A stretch of 33,038 nt of DNA. Origin: Chlorobiaceae bacterium. GTDB lineage: Bacteria > Bacteroidota > Chlorobiia > Chlorobiales > Chlorobiaceae. Location: positions 1 to 33,038 of the forward strand of contig JAAXXR010000017.1 in assembly GCA_013334335.1 (NCBI GenBank), in the 5' to 3' direction. The notes under the pieces are model-generated. The model did no database searches. It saw nothing but the letters and a program-made list of their open reading frames with translations, and had not been told where the DNA came from. The position numbers and the translations under genes were made by a program. Below, piece by piece: positions 28,161 to 33,038 of the stretch; positions within the stretch are counted from its first letter, which is position 1; every line of letters begins with the position of its first letter.

Positions 28161-29672
28161 ATGTACCCGTTGCGACAGAGAAACTTCAAGATCGTGACGC
28201 TGCCGGGATGGCTTGCGCTTGGATTCGCCTGGAGCATCGTCGCACTCCAGGAGCCGCTGTTCACCGAAAACCAGAACACGAAGTTCCTGCACGCGGCCGC
28301 CAGAACCGGTCAGGGCTTCCTCGGGAGGGACTGGATGGCCAATACCATCGACCCCCTGCCGGCATTCACGATGCTGATCGAAACGCTGTTCAGGCTGGAC
28401 AGCATCTGGCTGGTCTACCTCCTGTTCCCGGTCCTGCTCGCCTTGCTGCTCTTCTCGCTGACCAGCATCGCCGATCGGCTCTACGGCATCAGGAGAAACG
28501 CAGCCGCCATGGCCCTGTTCCTCGGCGTGCTCTTTATCGAGCAGAAGAACCTGCAACTCGGCTTCGGGACCCAGTACCTTATCGGGCACTACTTCCAGCC
28601 CTGTGTCTTCGGCGTACTGATCGTGCTGGCTATCGACCGGATCCTTGATGAAGCGCGCCTGCAGGCATCCGCCCTGCTGGCCGTCGCGGCCGCGTTCCAC
28701 CCCGCCTACATGCCTTCGGCACTCCTCATTCTGGGCACCGTTACGGCCATCACCATCTGGAAGGAGAAAAAAGTCACGGCTGGAGCCGTGCTGCCGCTGG
28801 CACTGTTCATCGCCCTCTCCGCTCCGCTTGTCCTGCGCTACAAGCTGATGTTCGCCTACAGCTCCCCATCCGTGGGGGCTGAAGCCATGAGCATCCTTTC
28901 GACCCAGCGTATTTCGGTCCATACCAAAGTCAGAAGCTGGCTGAACTACGAGGACTACGCAAACATGGCCCTCATCCTCGTCTCGATGGTCATGGTGCGA
29001 AGAACGCTCCTGTTCTGGATCATGGCCCCGCTGGCGGCCCTCATCGCGGTAACCGTTCCCCTGCTCTACGTTTTCTCCTGGCCTTCACTCGAAGTCCTGA
29101 CACCATGGAGAACCTCGGTCATCCTGCTTCCGCTCTCATGGACGATCCTTGCCGGATGGCTCGCATCACGTCTCATCCCGTTCATGGAGCACAACCGGAC
29201 CGTGCGCAACCTCCTGTTCGCACTCGGTTGCGTCGCCATCGCCATTCCGGTCGCCCTGCACCTGCCCGACCAGATCTCGCTGTTCCGTAACCGGGAAAAG
29301 AGTCCCGAATCTCCCGTCATGAGCTTCGCCCGCAACCACTCGACGGCAAGCGACCTGTGGCTCGTCCCGACACGCGAAGGCAGTTTCGACGCATTCAGGC
29401 TCGAGAGCGGCGTCCCGATACTGGCAAACTGGAAAACGCACCCGTACAAGGATCGTGAGATTCTCGAATGGTACCGTCGGAACAACGATGCCGCAGCATT
29501 CTACGACCGTGCAGCCACGCCGGAAGGGCCGGAACTCTTGCGCCAGCTCGGCAAGCGCTACGGCGTCACGCATGCCGTCGTCGGCTCCGACATCCCGACA
29601 GCACGCTACTCCGGCATGCGTATCTGCTGGAAGAATGAGCGGTACACCATTATCGGGCTTCACGACGATTGA
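28161..29672 (+). CDS. Polytopic membrane protein of unknown function (DUF6798-like)
   Basis: A 503-residue protein with about ten hydrophobic segments up to residue 380 and a soluble C-terminal domain of about 120 residues (from NREKSPESPVMSFARNHS to the end). The early loop NQNTKFLHAAARTGQGFLGRDWMANT, with many polar residues after the first transmembrane helix, resembles the arrangement of GT-C membrane glycosyltransferases. The C-terminal VPTREGSFDAFRLESGVPILANWKTHPY resembles the DUF6798 group as I remember it; I assign no function. ATG start at 28161, 60 bases after the hydrolase gene, so it may belong to the same transcript. Its end faces crtU across 52 bases with no strong terminator. 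Confidence 0.75.
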   Translation: MYPLRQRNFKIVTLPGWLALGFAWSIVALQEPLFTENQNTKFLHAAARTGQGFLGRDWMANTIDPLPAFTMLIETLFRLDSIWLVYLLFPVLLALLLFSLTSIADRLYGIRRNAAAMALFLGVLFIEQKNLQLGFGTQYLIGHYFQPCVFGVLIVLAIDRILDEARLQASALLAVAAAFHPAYMPSALLILGTVTAITIWKEKKVTAGAVLPLALFIALSAPLVLRYKLMFAYSSPSVGAEAMSILSTQRISVHTKVRSWLNYEDYANMALILVSMVMVRRTLLFWIMAPLAALIAVTVPLLYVFSWPSLEVLTPWRTSVILLPLSWTILAGWLASRLIPFMEHNRTVRNLLFALGCVAIAIPVALHLPDQISLFRNREKSPESPVMSFARNHSTASDLWLVPTREGSFDAFRLESGVPILANWKTHPYKDREILEWYRRNNDAAAFYDRAATPEGPELLRQLGKRYGVTHAVVGSDIPTARYSGMRICWKNERYTIIGLHDD

Positions 29673-29724
29673 GCGTCGACGGGACATTTTCCTTCGAATC
29701 ACCGAAAGAGGATCGAAGCCCCCG

Positions 29725-31677
29725 TCAGGCGAAGATTCCCTGCATCGGCACAATGGGCAGTGCCGTCTGCCGGAGCGACTCCCTCGACGCGATGCCGTTG
29801 GCGGCCATGCGCCCGGTAAATGCCGCAGCCTCCATCAGGAACACCGGAGCTTCAGTGCCGACCCAGTCCCCCGCAAGATAGAGGTTCTCGAAGGGAGTCT
29901 CGACCCCCGGGCGTGAGGCGTGGTCGCCCGGAGCCCAGCGCGAGAAATTCGACTGCATCATGAACAGCTCGTGCCGGATCGTCGCACCCCGACTCTCTGG
30001 AAACATGTCGTGCAGCTCGCGCAGCATCGTATCCCTGATCTCCTGTTCCGGCCTGACCTGTTCAGGAGCGATCGCATAGGCGTGCAGTTCAGCCACACAC
30101 CCTCCCGTCTTGCGGGCCCAACCGGCAAACGGCTCCTGGAAGCTCGAATAGAGGCTGATCGAATCGGTGTAGGTGTAGCCGGACACGGTATAGAACGGAA
30201 ACTTCGCCGAACTCAGCGGGCGGTCGAGCCACACCCTCCATACCGCGTAGGGATCGGCTTCGCCGAGCGAGGAGATCTGGCGGTCAAAAGAGGCATTCCC
30301 GAGACCCGATGCCTTGAACAGCTCTCGGGACCCGCTGACGTTCGACGCCACCACGCAATAATCGCACGGCAGGGTTCCCGCACCGGCAGCCAAACCAGGG
30401 CTGCTCGCCCCGCCGCCCCGCTTGAACACCAGGAGTTCCCCTTCTTCCCTGACCGTCAAAACCGCGAGAGGGGAACCCGGAGGACCACTCACCGGGCGCC
30501 CCTCGCCATCGAAGCGACCAGCGTGGCAGGGACACAGGAACCCCCCCGTCTCCCCTTCCGGCCTGACCGGACAGCCCATGTGCGTGCAGCGGGCGTCGTA
30601 GGCGATCCACGCCCCACCGCTCCTTGCGACCAGCAGCGGCACACCGTCGCCGGAGACGAACTCATGCCAGCCAGCTGCCGGAACCTCCCCCTTCGGGAGT
30701 GTTGCCACCTGAACCGGACCGGCCATGGCGGCACCCTCGAGTTGAACCGCAGAAACCCTCCCCCCCCGCAGGGCAAGCTTCGACACCTTCCGGCCTTTGA
30801 GCACCGTCACCCCCATCGCCGTTAGCTTCCGCTCAAGCGGATCGATGAGCGCGGTCATGCAATCCTGCTTCGTGATCCTGAAGCTGAGCCCTTCGGGGCT
30901 GCCCATGAAATAGAAATGGAAATATCGCATGGCCTCGGCGGCCGACAGCACCTCCATACGGTTCATGGTGGCATCGGCGAACGGATGCAATACCGTATCG
31001 ACGAACGCCGGCAACACCTCCCCTCGACGGCAATAGGTCATGAAGTCCATGCCGTCGTACTCCTGAAAGGTGCGATCGTAGCGATAACGGAACATCTCGA
31101 TGACCGGCCACAACCCCTGGTACTCTTTCAGGAAGGAGGCGATGTCGAGGGTCCGCGACTGCTCCACGACCGACAGGATGTTGAATGGAAACAATTTCGG
31201 CGTCTGGCCGAACACTTCAAGCGCTTTGCCGTTGAAAAGCACCGGATAGCCTGGAGAGGGGGTGAAAACATCGGCACCCACGCCAGCGGAAGCAAACATT
31301 TCGTTCAGGTTGTAGTACTGGTCGAAAAAGCCGTGAAAGCCATGCTCCACCGGAAAGGTCTCACCGAGGGCATCGATGTTCCAACCCGTCAGCTTGCCGC
31401 CCAGGGACGAAGAGGCTTCAACCAGGGTGACCTCGAAATTCCTGCGAGCCAGTTCGAGGGCGGCGCTGATGCCTCCCAGCCCACCACCCACCACCACGGC
31501 TTTCTTGGGCGTGGTCAATTTTTCGGGCAGGTTTGTCGAATCCTCGGCACCCCGGTCGCCGTACCGGTCCTTCCTCGGCTGATAATAGCCGACAAGCCCT
31601 GCCGTACCGGCCGTCAGGATGCCGGCGCCAATGCCGGTGCGCTTCAGGAGTTGTTTGATGAAATCGCGTCGCTGCAT
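29725..31677 (-). CDS. crtU: FAD-dependent oxidoreductase with internal Rieske domain, probable carotenoid desaturase/methyltransferase CrtU
   Basis: A 650-residue protein. It starts with a Tat-like signal (MQRRDFIKQLLKRTG then a hydrophobic stretch to about 32). A dinucleotide-binding motif, AVVVGGGLGGISAALELARR (60-79), and the phytoene-desaturase style LVEASSSLGGKLTGW follow. A Rieske [2Fe-2S] domain sits in the middle (about 340-415), with CTHMGC and CPCHAGRFDGEGRPVSGPPGSPL giving the Cys-His pairs. The C-terminal FAD block is NLYLAGDWVGTEAPVFLMEAAAFTGRMAANGI. Green sulfur bacteria use CrtU to make aromatic end groups of chlorobactene or isorenieratene; the domain layout, organism and remembered gene order support this, but a paralogous oxidoreductase is possible. 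I chose the ATG at 31677 in front of the signal sequence; the frame extends to 31716. Confidence 0.72.
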   Translation of the reverse strand: MQRRDFIKQLLKRTGIGAGILTAGTAGLVGYYQPRKDRYGDRGAEDSTNLPEKLTTPKKAVVVGGGLGGISAALELARRNFEVTLVEASSSLGGKLTGWNIDALGETFPVEHGFHGFFDQYYNLNEMFASAGVGADVFTPSPGYPVLFNGKALEVFGQTPKLFPFNILSVVEQSRTLDIASFLKEYQGLWPVIEMFRYRYDRTFQEYDGMDFMTYCRRGEVLPAFVDTVLHPFADATMNRMEVLSAAEAMRYFHFYFMGSPEGLSFRITKQDCMTALIDPLERKLTAMGVTVLKGRKVSKLALRGGRVSAVQLEGAAMAGPVQVATLPKGEVPAAGWHEFVSGDGVPLLVARSGGAWIAYDARCTHMGCPVRPEGETGGFLCPCHAGRFDGEGRPVSGPPGSPLAVLTVREEGELLVFKRGGGASSPGLAAGAGTLPCDYCVVASNVSGSRELFKASGLGNASFDRQISSLGEADPYAVWRVWLDRPLSSAKFPFYTVSGYTYTDSISLYSSFQEPFAGWARKTGGCVAELHAYAIAPEQVRPEQEIRDTMLRELHDMFPESRGATIRHELFMMQSNFSRWAPGDHASRPGVETPFENLYLAGDWVGTEAPVFLMEAAAFTGRMAANGIASRESLRQTALPIVPMQGIFA

Positions 31678-31789
31678 GATATGATCGAGGGAAGGGATTC
31701 GTGGCGGATGGCGCACTCAATTTCTATATTTAACAATAATTGCAGCTTCCGCCAACCATACCGGCCTTTGCCTGGGGCACCAACATCCG

Positions 31790-32743
31790 ATGAACAGCAT
31801 CCCGGCATCTTGCAAAGAGGCGATCAGGAACAAAGCGGAGGAACTCGGCTTCTGTGCCACCGGCTTTGCCGCGCTCCATCCGCAGACTGCCGCTTTGCAA
31901 CGGCTCATCGAGATGGTTGCCGAAGGACGGCACGGCGAGATGCGCTACCTCGAAACGGGAATGGCCGAACGGGAAGACCCCACACTCCTGTTGGCCGGGG
32001 CCAGGACGGTGCTCTGTGCGGCCCTCCCCGGCCCTGTCCGCCCGGTTTGCGACCAGAACGCAGGAGCCCTCTCCGCCCATGCCACCGTACCGGACTACCA
32101 CCGCGTCCTCAAGGTCCTCCTCTTCGAACTCCTCGAATACATCCGTTCCGTTACCGGCAAGCCAGTCGAAGGGGTCCCCTGCGTCGACAGCGCCCCCGTA
32201 CTCGAAAAAGCGTGGGCCGAAGCCGCTGGCATCGGCCGCACCGGCAAGAACACGCTGCTCATCGTGCCGGAGGCCGGTTCCACGATCTTCCTCGGTGAAC
32301 TGCTGCTCGACATCGAGATCGAACCCGACGCGCCGCTCGACCGGGATCCCTGCGGTATCTGCCGGGCCTGCCTCGACGCCTGCCCCACCGGAGCGCTAAC
32401 GGCTGAAGGCAGGATCGACGCCACGCGATGCATCTCCTACCTGACCATCGAGCTGAAACGCGAATTTTCGGAACCGGAGGCCGCCATGACCGGACCATGG
32501 CTCTTCGGTTGTGACCGATGCATGGAGGCCTGCCCGCACAACCAGGCACGAACCACTCCAGCCCACCCGGCCTTCACCACATCCGCCGACATCGCGAAAC
32601 TGACCGCGGAAAACGTGCTCGAGCTCACCGGTTCGAGCTTCCGGAAGCTTTTCACCTCCACCCCGGTCATGAGGCTTGGGCTCAGGAGACTGAAACGGAA
32701 CGCGAGGGCGGTGATGGAGAATACCGGGAGGGACTGGACGTAA
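31790..32743 (+). CDS. queG: Epoxyqueuosine reductase
   Basis: A 317-residue cobalamin-dependent iron-sulfur enzyme that reduces epoxyqueuosine to queuosine in the wobble position of certain tRNAs. The N-terminal half has HGEMRYLETGMAEREDPTLLLAGARTVLC and VPCVDSAPVLEKAWAEAAGIGRTGKNTLLI with the catalytic Asp. Two [4Fe-4S] motifs follow: CGICRACLDACPTGAL and CDRCMEACPHNQ. The C-terminal HEAT-like repeats of longer QueG versions are absent, so this is a short form. ATG start at 31790. It is divergent from crtU across about 110 bases of AT-rich sequence (TTTCTATATTTAACAATAATTG near 31721-31742) that must hold both promoters. No other queuosine gene is in the window. Confidence 0.94.
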   Translation: MNSIPASCKEAIRNKAEELGFCATGFAALHPQTAALQRLIEMVAEGRHGEMRYLETGMAEREDPTLLLAGARTVLCAALPGPVRPVCDQNAGALSAHATVPDYHRVLKVLLFELLEYIRSVTGKPVEGVPCVDSAPVLEKAWAEAAGIGRTGKNTLLIVPEAGSTIFLGELLLDIEIEPDAPLDRDPCGICRACLDACPTGALTAEGRIDATRCISYLTIELKREFSEPEAAMTGPWLFGCDRCMEACPHNQARTTPAHPAFTTSADIAKLTAENVLELTGSSFRKLFTSTPVMRLGLRRLKRNARAVMENTGRDWT

Positions 32744-32823
32744 CGGGCCAGATGGAGAGTGACTCAGGAAAGGTTACAAGTGCATGCTTTCAGGAATGTC
32801 CCCAAACCCTTTAATCATAGGAC

Positions 32824-33038
32824 ATGGAAACAGGTACCATACTCTGGATAGCGGCCGCACTCCTGCTCATCACCGGTTTTGCCGGAATCGTGCTGCCTGC
32901 CCTGCCCGGTGTTCTGCTGGTGTTTGCAGGCCTGGTGTTCGCCGCCTGGGCCGAAGGATTCGCCTATGTCGGCTGGGGTACGATCTCGATCCTTGCGTTG
33001 CTCACCGTAGCGTCCTACCTCATCGATGCGCTTGCCGG
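32824..33038 (+). CDS. DUF456 membrane protein, 5' part only
   Basis: An open frame of 71 codons starting at ATG 32824 and running off the window. The product begins METGTILWIAAALLLITGFAG and continues IVLPALPGVLLVFAGLVFAAW, matching the start of the DUF456 family of small membrane proteins, whose glycine-rich repeats may bury in the membrane; the function of the family is unknown. Three hydrophobic segments are visible. It starts 80 bases after queG on the same strand. The 3' end cannot be judged. Confidence 0.75.
   Translation, partial: METGTILWIAAALLLITGFAGIVLPALPGVLLVFAGLVFAAWAEGFAYVGWGTISILALLTVASYLIDALA

Noticed and set aside
27930-28922. A 330-codon leftward open frame opposite the hydrolase and membrane protein genes
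   Set aside because: The product is Asp/Glu/Gln/Gly/Arg-rich, spans two well-supported genes and has no domain.

Overview
The window is a gene-dense, GC-rich stretch of ordinary bacterial chromosome that looks like a green sulfur bacterium (Chlorobiaceae). The clues are a monomeric NADP isocitrate dehydrogenase (the form I recall for the reductive TCA cycle of Chlorobium), an ArsA/Get3-type ATPase carrying a C-terminal HSP20-like domain (the Get3d type seen in phototrophs), and a Tat-exported FAD oxidoreductase with a Rieske domain in its middle that best fits CrtU, the carotenoid desaturase/methyltransferase of this group. The gene order icd ... dxs ... crtU also agrees with what I remember of Chlorobaculum tepidum. 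That is recollection, not a search. I see no insertion sequence, prophage, CRISPR array, tRNA or rRNA.

Layout. 1-1.9 kb: a YmdB-type phosphoesterase (-) and an exported L,D-transpeptidase-like protein (+). 1.9-9.2 kb: a leftward block with icd, fabI and a tight run of glycosyltransferase, nitroreductase, aat and arsA/get3d. 9.3-12.3 kb: a PcrA/UvrD helicase and a degenerate receiver protein, both leftward. 12.3-13.0 kb: about 700 bases without a convincing gene. 13.0-17.0 kb: rightward GH13 glycosidase, yjbQ and dxs. 17.0-20.8 kb: leftward pgsA-pgpA and mutS2. 20.8-23.4 kb: a structured intergenic region, then pdxJ-rdgB-uppP. 23.5-29.7 kb: a PHP phosphoesterase, an mlaE-mlaF-mlaD lipid transporter followed closely by a beta-lactamase-fold hydrolase, and a polytopic membrane protein. 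29.7-33.0 kb: crtU (-), queG (+) and the start of a DUF456 membrane protein.

Themes. Dxs makes 1-deoxy-D-xylulose 5-phosphate, which PdxJ consumes for vitamin B6 and which also feeds thiamine and isoprenoids. UppP recycles an isoprenoid carrier, and the carotenoid enzyme acts on an isoprenoid product. A second theme is the envelope: L,D-transpeptidase, PgsA/PgpA, UppP, Mla and the exported hydrolase.

The observations most worth a second look are a strong compound hairpin with a following U-tract in front of pdxJ (candidate structured RNA), degenerate 7-bp tandem repeats touching gene ends, a pseudo-receiver lacking its phosphorylation site, the Get3d-type fusion in a coupled operon, the Rieske insertion in CrtU, and a triplicated C-terminal repeat in MlaD. 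I found no clear new multigene system.
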